From contig JAGXFW010000026.1 in assembly GCA_024637035.1 (NCBI GenBank), positions 117,600-181,599 of the forward strand: DNA of 64,000 bases, read 5' to 3'. This stretch comes from Actinomycetes bacterium (lineage in GTDB: Bacteria > Actinomycetota > Thermoleophilia > RBG-16-64-13). The notes below the pieces were generated by a model. That model ran no database searches and was not told the origin of the DNA. It saw only the letters and a program-made list of their open reading frames with translations. Of this stretch, positions 31,975-39,582 are shown one piece after another (position 1 is the stretch's first letter; every line of letters starts with the position of its first letter). The position numbers and the translations under genes were made by a program.

Positions 31975-33459
31975 GTGCCCGGCATCACCGCCCAGCAGAC
32001 CGCAGGCATCTTCTACAAGACCCGCGTGCGCGACATCATGACCCAGGCGACCGTCACCTGCCGCGTCGACACCCACATAGCCGAAACCGCGCGGCTCATG
32101 AAGGCCATGAACACCGGCTCTGTGGTGGTGGTCGACGACGACGAGCGGCCCCTCGGCATCGTCACCGAACGCGATCTGGTGTACAAGGTGGTCGCGGCCG
32201 AGCCGGATGGCCATGATGCCGCCGGCCGCGCGGTCACAGCAGGCGACATCATGTCGACGCCTCCGGTGGTGATCGAGCCCGAGGACTTCATCTTCCAGGC
32301 CGTGGGGCTCATGATGCGGCGCAGGTGCCGCCGACTGATCGTCGTCCGCGAGTCCGGCGAACTGGCAGGGATCCTCTCCATGCGCGATCTGATGCGCTTT
32401 CAGGCCTACGACCATCGCATCATCATGGAGCAGGTCGACAAGGCACGAAGCGTCAAGGAATTGAGGGGCATCCGCGAGGAGATCGACGACTTCGTGCACC
32501 GCCTCTTCCTGGTGGATGTGAGCGGCCCCACCCTCGCCGAGATACTCACCGACTTCAACGACGCGATCTCGCGCCGCATCATCTTCGTGAACGAGCTCAA
32601 GCTCCGGGCCGAGGACGAACCGGTGCCCCGTTGCGGCTTCGCCTGGGTGGCGTTCGGCTCGGAGGGGAGGCACGAACAAGTGCTGCGCGGCGATCAAGAC
32701 AACGCGATCATCCTCGACGACACCTGCGACTCCGACCAAGCCCGGGAGTACTACCGCGAACTCGCCCGCCGGGTGAACCAGGACATGGCCGACTATGGCT
32801 TCGACCTGTGCGATGGCGGTGTCATGGCGCGGGAGGACAAGTACTTCGGCACTCTCTCGGATTGGCGCCGCCGCACCGCGAAGCTCGTCGTCGACAGCTA
32901 CGAAGGCCAGGTGCTCCGCGACCTCACGATAATCCTCGACATGCGTCACCTAGCGGGAGACGAGAAGCTCACCCGCGCGCTGTGGCAACACATGATGTCG
33001 AGCATACAGAGGAACCCGCCTGCGATGCGCCTGTTGGCCGAGGACGCCACCAGCAAGGCCGTTCCACTCAACTTCCTCGGACGCTTCCGGTACGAGAAAG
33101 ACGCGGACGGCAGACGCGGCATCAATATCAAGAAGTTCGGGATGCTGCCGCTGATCGCGGGCGTCAAGGCCCTCGCCATGGAGCACGAGATCTTTGCTAC
33201 CTCCACGGTCGAGCGCATCGAGGCCCTCGAAGCGGCGTCCGTTCTCGAGCGGGACTCGGCGACGGACCTTATGTACGCCCACGAGTTGTTCCTCCGCCTC
33301 AAACTGCAGGCTTCCGTGGAGACGGTGTTCCATGGGCAGAAGAGCACACACTTCTTCTACCCCGAAGACTGGACCGACCTGGAGCGCAGCAATCTGAGGC
33401 GAGCTTTCAAGTCCGTCGAGCACCTGCTCGGCTTCCTGCGAGTGCACTACAGCCTCTAG
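31975..33459 (+). CDS. CBS-pair protein with DUF294 nucleotidyltransferase-like domain
   Basis: A 494-residue soluble protein. Two CBS motifs span about residues 12-145 (VRDIMTQATVTCRVDTHIAE, GIVTERDLVYKVV, TAGDIMSTPPVVIEPED, GILSMRDLMRF). A GlnD-like putative nucleotidyltransferase domain follows with GSEGRHEQVLRGDQDNAII, then the DUF294 C-terminal helical domain (LFLRLKLQ...). CBS pairs bind adenosine ligands and usually report energy state. I start it at GTG 31975 after AAGGGGGA. It is co-oriented with the TIM-barrel gene 4 bp downstream and convergent with the other CBS genes at 34272-35137. Confidence 0.88.
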   Translation: MPGITAQQTAGIFYKTRVRDIMTQATVTCRVDTHIAETARLMKAMNTGSVVVVDDDERPLGIVTERDLVYKVVAAEPDGHDAAGRAVTAGDIMSTPPVVIEPEDFIFQAVGLMMRRRCRRLIVVRESGELAGILSMRDLMRFQAYDHRIIMEQVDKARSVKELRGIREEIDDFVHRLFLVDVSGPTLAEILTDFNDAISRRIIFVNELKLRAEDEPVPRCGFAWVAFGSEGRHEQVLRGDQDNAIILDDTCDSDQAREYYRELARRVNQDMADYGFDLCDGGVMAREDKYFGTLSDWRRRTAKLVVDSYEGQVLRDLTIILDMRHLAGDEKLTRALWQHMMSSIQRNPPAMRLLAEDATSKAVPLNFLGRFRYEKDADGRRGINIKKFGMLPLIAGVKALAMEHEIFATSTVERIEALEAASVLERDSATDLMYAHELFLRLKLQASVETVFHGQKSTHFFYPEDWTDLERSNLRRAFKSVEHLLGFLRVHYSL

Positions 33460-33463
33460 CACG

Positions 33464-34330
33464 GTGGACGGGCCGCATCCGCACACGGAGCTCCTCCTCT
33501 CCACGGGGTCCGTTCGAGGCCTCAGCCTGACGAGGCTCTTCGCCCTCGCGGAGACGGCGGGTTTCTCGGGGCTGGAGTACGTGGTGGACCAGCAGCACAG
33601 TCCCGAACGCGTACCCGAACTACGCAGCCTGATCGAAGAGACGGGCCTGCGAATACAGAACGTGCACGCGCCCTACATGCACCTACCCGGCTGGGGGGAC
33701 CCCGTGAAGTCCGTGTTGCGCGCCGTTGAGCTGGCCGGCCAACTGGAGGCGCGCAGCATCACCTTCCACCCCCCTCAGCGGGTGATGGAGCATGTGGAGT
33801 TCGCCCGATGGATCTCGAAGACCGGCGACTTCCAGAGCGACGTAGGACGAGGCAAGATACTGGTGACCATGGAGAACATGCCCAAGGTCAAGTACTGGCG
33901 CGGCTTCAAAGTGCCCTTCACCACCTCGCCCTTCCGATATCAGAACAGGGACGAACTCTGGGAGATCCTCGAGAAGCACAACCTCTTCATGACCTTCGAC
34001 ACCACCCACTACGGCACCACTGGCGAGAGCCTCGGCGCCTGCTTCTCCCAGTTCCGGGACCGCGTTCGCACCATCCACCTATCGAACTTCGACGCCAAAG
34101 AGTTCGAGGAACACATGCCTCCACAAACCGGCGACCTCGACCTGGGGAGTTTCCTGCAGCGTGTGGACGGCTCCGGCTACGACGGCTTGATGACCCTCGA
34201 GGTGCGCCCGCAGGAACTCGAAGCCCACCCCGAGGGCCCGCGAGAGGCGTTGGACGGCATGGTGAGATGGATCAGGCAGGCTCGGGAGTCGCTGCAACCT
34301 GATCCTCACCCGAGTTCACGCCCGGTCTGA
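33464..34330 (+). CDS. Xylose isomerase-like TIM-barrel protein (sugar phosphate isomerase/epimerase family)
   Basis: A 288-residue AP-endonuclease-2/IolE-type barrel. Features are GFSGLEYVVDQQHSPERVPELR, IQNVHAPYMHLPGW, ARSITFHPPQR, ILVTMENMP, LFMTFDTTHYG, VRTIHLSNFD and LMTLEVRPQEL. His, Glu and Asp residues in these strands form the usual metal site (H in NVHAPY and TFHPP, E in TMENM, D in FDTTH, H in TIHLSN, E in TLEVR). Substrate cannot be inferred. GTG begins 4 bp after the CBS-DUF294 stop, and the last 59 bp overlap the convergent CBS gene. Confidence 0.82.
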   Translation: MDGPHPHTELLLSTGSVRGLSLTRLFALAETAGFSGLEYVVDQQHSPERVPELRSLIEETGLRIQNVHAPYMHLPGWGDPVKSVLRAVELAGQLEARSITFHPPQRVMEHVEFARWISKTGDFQSDVGRGKILVTMENMPKVKYWRGFKVPFTTSPFRYQNRDELWEILEKHNLFMTFDTTHYGTTGESLGACFSQFRDRVRTIHLSNFDAKEFEEHMPPQTGDLDLGSFLQRVDGSGYDGLMTLEVRPQELEAHPEGPREALDGMVRWIRQARESLQPDPHPSSRPV

Positions 34331-34727
34331 GGAGCGTCGGCAGCAGTCGGGCGATGTGGTAGTGCGAGAGTAGACCCACGAGGCTTCCGTCCGCGGTTAC
34401 GGCCAGGTAGCGGATCCTGGTCGCGGCCATGAGTCCAGCCGCTTCCTCAAGCGTCGCCTCCGTAGTTACCGAGACGATCGGCGACCGCATGATGTCGCCC
34501 GCGGTGAGCTCCATCCCGGTGTAGCCTCGAGCCAATACATCCCTCACCAGCGAGTGCTTCGTGACGATGCCCACCGGGCGCCGCTCCTCGGTCACGATCA
34601 CGCATGAGACCCAACGCGAGGCGATGATGCGCGACACCTCTACCACCCGCCGGCGCCGAGGCACCGTCACGAACTTCCTGGAGCAGACCTCACCCACCGT
34701 GTGGGGCGACGTGCGCGACGACATCAT
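34272..34727 (-). CDS. CBS-pair protein
   Basis: A 151-residue protein consisting of two CBS motifs (VGEVCSRKFVTVPRRRRVVEV, PVGIVTKHSLVRDVLARG, TAGDIMRSPIVSVTTEATLEE, LVGLLSHYHIARLLP) with a 20-residue tail. Its start overlaps the previous CBS gene's stop by 4 bp (ATGA), giving the order ATP-sulfurylase-like, CBS, CBS. The end overlaps the convergent TIM-barrel gene by 59 bp. It probably senses adenine nucleotides for the enzyme encoded upstream (inference). Confidence 0.85.
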   Translation of the reverse strand: MMSSRTSPHTVGEVCSRKFVTVPRRRRVVEVSRIIASRWVSCVIVTEERRPVGIVTKHSLVRDVLARGYTGMELTAGDIMRSPIVSVTTEATLEEAAGLMAATRIRYLAVTADGSLVGLLSHYHIARLLPTLLRPGVNSGEDQVAATPEPA

Positions 34728-35137
34728 TCCGCTCCCGGGTCTTCGTACTCGCGGAACTCCCGAGCCACAGCCAGGCGCTCGGTCCAGATCGCCCGAAGCA
34801 GCGTGAAATCATCGAGCACCGTGTTCTCGATGCTCACTTGGAATATCTCGTGGGCGGCCATGAAGGCGACCACATCATCGAACGTGGCGTCGCTGTCCAC
34901 CCATGGGAGATCCCGAGCTATCTCGGCCACGCGAGTATCGAGGGTCAGCTCGCCACGACCGTACGCGAAGACGACCTCCGCCTGCTCCAACACTCCCATG
35001 ATGTCCCCATCTTCGACCACCATGGCGTAGTCACGCTCGCTCGCGATCATTGCTTCGAGAGCGTCGAGCACGGAGTCGTCGTATCCCACTCGCGGATACT
35101 CCGATGTAGTGAAGTCACACGCCCGTATCTCTCTCAT
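34724..35137 (-). CDS. CBS-domain-like protein
   Basis: A 137-residue protein with a divergent CBS pair: ACDFTTSEYPRVGYDDSVLDALEAM, YAMVVEDGDIMGVLEQAEVVFAYGRG, LTLDTRVAEIARDLPWVDSDATFDDVVAFMAAH, then a polar C-terminal segment. The hydrophobic spacing and the GDIMGVL turn fit CBS, but the second motif is poor. ATG 35137 overlaps the stop of the sulfurylase-like gene by 4 bp (35134-35137), so the three genes are translated as a unit. Confidence 0.75.
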   Translation of the reverse strand: MREIRACDFTTSEYPRVGYDDSVLDALEAMIASERDYAMVVEDGDIMGVLEQAEVVFAYGRGELTLDTRVAEIARDLPWVDSDATFDDVVAFMAAHEIFQVSIENTVLDDFTLLRAIWTERLAVAREFREYEDPGAE

Positions 35138-36888
35138 GCGCCCTCCCGCCCATCGGAGGCATCGACCGACCCCGCATCCTCCAAGCGATGAGGTTCATCC
35201 GGTGGCTGTGGTGGTTCATCCTCCGCGTATGGTGGAAGGCGGCCGTGATCGGAGATACGATGCCTCGCCTTGTCCGGGTGCAGCGGGCGGGGATGTTCGG
35301 ATAGGATCTGTCGGGCCGCATGCAGGTCGCTATCCACCTCTTCGGGCGTGAGCCCGGTGAGTTGGTCGATGCCCTCCTCGGTGCCCCGCTGCTGCTCGCA
35401 GAAGCGTCGCACAACCTCAGCCTGATGGTCCACCAGGATCTCGCGGGCCTCGGTGCGCCACCGCTCGGTGAGACCCGAGCCCCATTCGTTGGCGAGGGCC
35501 ACCTCGTCGAAGACACCCCGGTAGATCGAATCGGAGTTCGCGCGAACGTCGAGGAGCGCGGCTTCCAGATCGCGCTCTCCCATCGAATCGACGTCTACGA
35601 TCTCGCGGCGCAGATCGCCGCCCAGACGACCCGCCACCTCGTAGAACGGGAAGAGCGCGTGCATGGTCTGTCCCACCGGGTAGACACCCCTGCCCTCCTC
35701 GTCGGTCGTGGGCGGTTCGACTCCCTGGATGGCGATGTGCGCCACCTCCGGCCGACAGACCTCCTTCGGCGGGAGGTAGCCGCGGCGCAGCACCTCACGG
35801 ATGCCCGTGCCCGAGATCTGCAGGCGATACCGGGTGTCGTGGGGGCATGTGCGTTCGGTGGCGGTCGCCCTGCAACGCGTGCAGTAGAAGACCTCGGAGA
35901 AGAACTGTGTCTCGATGCCGAGTTCGTCTTGGGAGTAGCTGTCGAACACCTGCTGTCCCGCGTACATGTCGAACAGATCCCCCACGCCTGCGTGGTCGCG
36001 ACCGATCAACGCGTGCGTGCATCCGTAGTTGCGCATGACCAAGGCGTGAAGGACCGCCTCACGCGGGCCCGCGAACAGATAGTTGGTGCGCATCGGGCAG
36101 AGCACGACACGATAGGGCGGGTAGTAGACGTCGGTGAGGGCTTCAAGAGCGAGGAGACGATGATAGGGTCTGATGAATTCAGAGTGCTCCATCTCGACCT
36201 GGGGCATGAGAAGCACGGCGTCCACGTGCTCCAATGCCACACGATGCATGTACTCGTGCCCCAGGTGCGGGGGGTTGGCGCCCGTCACGAAGCCCGCGAC
36301 CCGCTGGTATCCGCGCCGCGAGAAGATCTCGCGGGTCTCCCGGGGTGTCAGGCGATGGCGCTCGAACGCCCCCCAATCGGCGCGTCGGATCAGCTCGATG
36401 GGACCGGAGACCGCATAGCGTCCCATGCGCTTGAATATCGATGAGACCCCCGGATGAGCGGAGGGGTCGCTCGTACCGAAGAGGTTCTTGCCCCGCCTCT
36501 CGCGATCGAATTCGTAGATCTCCCGCACATGAAGCAGGGCGACCGGGCGGGAAGCCCGATCTATGATGAGCACCTCTTCTCCCTCTCGGAGGCGCGAGAT
36601 GGCCTCGGCGTTATTCCTACCCGCCGGTGCGAACGTGAAAGGGATGGGCCAAGGCGTGCCGTCCGTCAGTCGCCCGGTCTCGACGATGCACTCGTTCTCT
36701 TCGCGAGTGGGGGATCCCTTGAGCGGAGAGAAGACGCCGGTGGCGATCATCTCCATTGTGATCTCGGCCTCTCGATCGGCCATGATCGTCGGCAGCCCCG
36801 GGACACGATCGAGCGCCTCGGCGAGAGCGTCGTCGCGGAGCACCCGGTCGATCAGGCGTCCCCCGAGGGGGGTCTGAGCCGCGCTCAT
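35134..36888 (-). CDS. ATP sulfurylase-family protein with altered sulfate-binding motif
   Basis: A 584-residue homologue of bacterial single-type sulfate adenylyltransferase. PUA-like N-terminal marks are GVFSPLKGSPTREE; the HxxH loop is NPPHLGHEYMHR; MRTNYLFAGPREAVLHALVM, IGRDHAGVGDLFD, a Zn-type CTRC...CPHD set and ISGTGIREVLRRGYLPP are all present. The signature expected to read QTRNPPH reads TGANPPH, so the Gln and Arg that contact sulfate are missing. A 140-residue C-terminal extension, unrelated to APS kinase, ends in a Pro/Asp/Glu-rich tail. No APS reductase is nearby. The true substrate is doubtful; a different oxyanion or an AMP-transfer role is possible. Confidence 0.8.
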   Translation of the reverse strand: MSAAQTPLGGRLIDRVLRDDALAEALDRVPGLPTIMADREAEITMEMIATGVFSPLKGSPTREENECIVETGRLTDGTPWPIPFTFAPAGRNNAEAISRLREGEEVLIIDRASRPVALLHVREIYEFDRERRGKNLFGTSDPSAHPGVSSIFKRMGRYAVSGPIELIRRADWGAFERHRLTPRETREIFSRRGYQRVAGFVTGANPPHLGHEYMHRVALEHVDAVLLMPQVEMEHSEFIRPYHRLLALEALTDVYYPPYRVVLCPMRTNYLFAGPREAVLHALVMRNYGCTHALIGRDHAGVGDLFDMYAGQQVFDSYSQDELGIETQFFSEVFYCTRCRATATERTCPHDTRYRLQISGTGIREVLRRGYLPPKEVCRPEVAHIAIQGVEPPTTDEEGRGVYPVGQTMHALFPFYEVAGRLGGDLRREIVDVDSMGERDLEAALLDVRANSDSIYRGVFDEVALANEWGSGLTERWRTEAREILVDHQAEVVRRFCEQQRGTEEGIDQLTGLTPEEVDSDLHAARQILSEHPRPLHPDKARHRISDHGRLPPYAEDEPPQPPDEPHRLEDAGSVDASDGREGA

Positions 36889-36935
36889 CCTGCGGCCTCG
36901 TGAGGCCGACGCCTCGACCCAGTCGACTGGTCCAT
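36885..36935 (-). CDS. Putative 16-residue leader peptide of the sulfurylase-like operon
   Basis: ATG 36935 is preceded by a strong GGGAGG six bases upstream and encodes MDQSTGSRRRPHEAAG before TGA. The TGA overlaps the sulfurylase-like ATG (ATGA, 36888-36885), which itself lacks a good free ribosome site and has a GGCCTC/GAGGCC hairpin (36894-36907) over its upstream bases. This suggests that translation of the leader opens the downstream start. No homology is claimed. Confidence 0.4.
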   Translation of the reverse strand: MDQSTGSRRRPHEAAG

Positions 36936-37049
36936 GCCATCCTCCCGGCAGTGAGGGGCCATCGGTACTCGCGATCGACGTGGCCGAATGGCCGGAGAGC
37001 CGAGTCGCAGTACCATGATAACCAACCGAAGGCCCGCTGTCGCAGGGCG

Positions 37050-37790
37050 CTAGAACTCCAGGCGCTTGCGCAGTTCCCTCGTCTGGCGCCGACTGAGCGG
37101 CAGAACGGTGTCTTTGCCGTCGGCCAGACGAAGACCGTAGGTGTTCGAGGGAAGGGAGATGATCTCGGAGACGTGCGAGAGGTTCACGATGTAGCTGCGA
37201 TGACAGCGGAAGAACTCCCTCGGGTCGAGCCGCTCCCCAAGCGCCTTGAGCGAGTAGTTGGCCAGATAGCTGCCGGTCTGAGCGACCACCCTCGTGTAGT
37301 CACCTTCAGCCTGGAAGTAGAGTATTCGGTGCAGATCGAGGAGCACTGTATTGTCGCTGCGGTTCACCGCGAGCCGCTCGAGACGGGCCGGCTGGTCGGG
37401 CGCCGGCCGGGATATCGCATCGAGAGTAGAGAGAAGCCGGTCTATGGTCTGGTCTATGCGGCGTTCGGTCACCGGCTTCACCAAGTAATCGAACGCGCTC
37501 ACCTCGAACGCGCTCACGGCGAACTCCGAGTAGGCGGTGACGAAGACCACGTACGGGTTGTCAGCACCATCCGCCAGCCGGGCGGCGACCTCGATACCAT
37601 CCATCTCTGGCAGATTGATGTCGAGGAAGACCACGTCGTACGCCAAGTTCTCGGCGAGAGCCAAGGCTTCTTCAGCGCCTGAAGCTTCGCCGACCACCTT
37701 GATGCGCGCATGCCGATTCAGGAGGAAACGTAGTTCAGACCGAGCCGGCGCTTCATCGTCGACGATGAGGGCTCGGTAGGTATCCTTCAT
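37050..37790 (-). CDS. LytTR-family response regulator
   Basis: A 246-residue regulator: receiver domain with Asp in DVVFLDINLPEMDG, FVTAYSEFAV and YLVKPVTE; LytTR domain from about residue 140 (RLAVNRSDNTVLLDLHRILYFQAEGDYTRV, FFRCHRSYIVNLSHV, LPLSRRQTRELRKRLEF). It is 35-40% identical by eye in its core to the regulator at 3492, but unlike it has no histidine kinase gene beside it. Its ATG overlaps the stop of the RsbW-like ATPase gene by 4 bp, so the ATPase is the likely partner or modulator. Confidence 0.9.
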   Translation of the reverse strand: MKDTYRALIVDDEAPARSELRFLLNRHARIKVVGEASGAEEALALAENLAYDVVFLDINLPEMDGIEVAARLADGADNPYVVFVTAYSEFAVSAFEVSAFDYLVKPVTERRIDQTIDRLLSTLDAISRPAPDQPARLERLAVNRSDNTVLLDLHRILYFQAEGDYTRVVAQTGSYLANYSLKALGERLDPREFFRCHRSYIVNLSHVSEIISLPSNTYGLRLADGKDTVLPLSRRQTRELRKRLEF

Positions 37791-38275
37791 GACATGCGTT
37801 TGGTGAAGCGCACGATAGCGCCCGAGGGGTCTTGCGTGAATTCGACTTCGTCGGCTAGGGCCTGAATCAACACGAGCGAGATGTCGCTGGGGTCGACGTC
37901 CGCATCGAGGGGTGCGGTCTCGGGCATCGGCACGGCGGGGGCGGCGACTTCGGAGGCGACGGCGGCGGACCGCGGGCCAGCGACCCTCACCCTCCAGGTG
38001 TTCGAATCCACGTGGATCTCCACCATCAGGGGACCCTCGTCGGCCGAACCACCCGACTGCATCACCAAGGAACAGGCCTCGGTCAACACGATCTTCAGAT
38101 CGGCCAGCGTCTCCGCATCGAGTTCGAAGATGAGGCCCAACGAGGCCGCCGTAAGCCTGGAGAGGGCTACGAACTCCGCCTTGGCCGGGAACGACAGCAC
38201 GAACCGCGAGCCAGCCGCGTGGTCAAGGTCTGCGGTCGAGTCGGAAGCGGTGTCCTGATGATACATAGTCGGCAT
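37787..38275 (-). CDS. RsbW-like HATPase protein
   Basis: A 162-residue protein with a compact HATPase-like domain: RFVLSFPAKAEFVALSRLTAASLG, ADLKIVLTEACSLVMQSGG (N-box position, with ACSL in place of the usual ALVNAI) and DISLVLIQALADEVEFTQDPSG. This matches the anti-sigma/RsbW group, but an Ala/Pro-rich linker interrupts it and the Asn of the N box is not obvious, so ATP binding is uncertain. Start: ATG 38275 in a GAGGCA context. It is the first gene before the LytTR regulator, behind a long 284-bp leader region. Confidence 0.7.
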   Translation of the reverse strand: MPTMYHQDTASDSTADLDHAAGSRFVLSFPAKAEFVALSRLTAASLGLIFELDAETLADLKIVLTEACSLVMQSGGSADEGPLMVEIHVDSNTWRVRVAGPRSAAVASEVAAPAVPMPETAPLDADVDPSDISLVLIQALADEVEFTQDPSGAIVRFTKRMS

Positions 38276-38559
38276 TGCCTCGCAATCCCCTCCGGAAGGT
38301 AGGCTGACACACCCGGCCGGAGAAACCCTCACCCGGCTCGGATCACACTTCTTGAGGGAGTTGGCAACTCCTCCGAGCCACGTAACCAGACTACCCCCGC
38401 CCACAAGACGGCTAAACAATGGTGGAAGCACCGCGAACGCGGCCGGGAAGCCCTCGACACGAACCATCGACCGTCGAAGCATCACGGACCCTCGAAGCAC
38501 AACAGACCGGCGACAGTTATATAACGCGACACCCCACGAGCGCAACCGCGGAGCTCAGG
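38276..38559 (-). promoter_or_regulatory. Long structured leader region before the RsbW/LytTR genes
   Basis: No gene is seen. On the minus strand a possible promoter (TTGCGC, about 17 bp, ATATAA; about 38521-38550) would give a leader of roughly 240 nt. In it, GGCTCGGA and TCCGAGCC form an 8-bp stem enclosing GGAGTT-GCC-AACTCC (around 38340-38385). Further upstream, GACCGTCGAAGCA (38469-38481) and GACCCTCGAAGCA (38487-38499) are direct repeats 18 bp apart that could be LytTR binding sites. It matches no riboswitch I recognise. Confidence 0.4.
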
Positions 38560-39582
38560 TCAGGTGACCACGCCGAGGTCTTCACCGCACGCGATGCACA
38601 TGCCGTCGCGCACCCACACCTTTTCGGCCCCCATCGGGCCACGGTGAATGGCCGTGCGGCCGCAGGATGAACACACCGTGTGACGACTGGCGTGGCCGGG
38701 CACGTTTCCCACGTACACGAAACGCAGGCCCACCTGGCGGCCGATCGCCACGCCCCGCTCCAGGACGGGTATGGGCGTGGGCTTCAGGTGCCTGAGTTCG
38801 AAGTCGGGTAGGAACCTGGTGACGTGCCAGGGGGTCTTCGGACCTAGGTTCTCGAAGACCCACGCGGCCATGGCCCGCATACTCCGCTCGCTATCGTTGA
38901 TACCCGGCACGATGTTGGAGACGACTTCCACATGGCATCCGTGCACTTTGGCGGCGCGCACCGCCGCCTCGAGCGAGGGCGCCGGGTCTTTGACCTTGCT
39001 GAGCTTCGCCCACGCCGCGGCGTCCGGCCCCTTGAGATCGAGCTTGAACGCGTCGATCAGCGGGGCGACGTGATCGAGCGCCTCTCTGCTCATGTAGCCC
39101 GACGTGATGAGAGCCGTATAGAGTCCGGCCTTCTTGAAGGCGGCAGCCACATCATGCACATATTCGGGCCAGACGGCCGGTTCGTTGTACGCCCAAGCCA
39201 CACCGGCGAGCTTGTGCTTGCGCGCCATCGAGACCGCCGCCTCGGGAGAGAGCTCCGGCAGGCGGGCCAGCTCGGCTTCGCCGGCGCCCGCGTGCGAGAT
39301 CTGCCAGTTCTGACATCCGGCGCACAACACGTTGCATCCCAGCGTACCCAGGGAGAGCGCCCGCGTGCCCGGGTGGAAGTGGTACAGAGGCTTCTTCTCG
39401 ATCTCGTCTGATACGACGGTCGCCGGCCGACCGTATACGAGGCTCTCGAGACGGCCGTCGCGCACGCCGCGCACCTTGCAGAGTCCCACGCCCTGAGGGG
39501 TGATGACACAGGCATGGGGGCATGCGGTGCAGCGCACGGAACCGCCGGCGAGAGGCTCCCCGAAGAGGGCCTCCGGGCTCAC
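38560..39582 (-). CDS. AmmeMemoRadiSam-type radical SAM enzyme (AmrS-like)
   Basis: A 340-residue radical SAM protein. An N-terminal cysteine set (RCTACPHACVITPQGVGLCKVR) and the SAM cluster motif CNVLCAGCQNWQIS are followed by GVAWAYNEPAVWPEY, GYMSREALDHVAP and FKLDLKGPDAAAW. A C-terminal CSSCGRTAI...CIACGEDLG zinc-like pair ends it. This is the AmrS group, formerly annotated as pyruvate-formate-lyase activating enzyme. Its usual partners Memo and AMMECR1 are not in the window. GTG 39582 overlaps the stop of the IMPase gene by 4 bp (GTGA). Confidence 0.85.
   Translation of the reverse strand: MSPEALFGEPLAGGSVRCTACPHACVITPQGVGLCKVRGVRDGRLESLVYGRPATVVSDEIEKKPLYHFHPGTRALSLGTLGCNVLCAGCQNWQISHAGAGEAELARLPELSPEAAVSMARKHKLAGVAWAYNEPAVWPEYVHDVAAAFKKAGLYTALITSGYMSREALDHVAPLIDAFKLDLKGPDAAAWAKLSKVKDPAPSLEAAVRAAKVHGCHVEVVSNIVPGINDSERSMRAMAAWVFENLGPKTPWHVTRFLPDFELRHLKPTPIPVLERGVAIGRQVGLRFVYVGNVPGHASRHTVCSSCGRTAIHRGPMGAEKVWVRDGMCIACGEDLGVVT

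Noticed and set aside
31831..32949. N-terminal extension of the large secreted protein on the minus strand
   Set aside because: This part is antisense to the CBS-DUF294 gene. The signal peptide that starts at 31830 gives a convincing true N-terminus.
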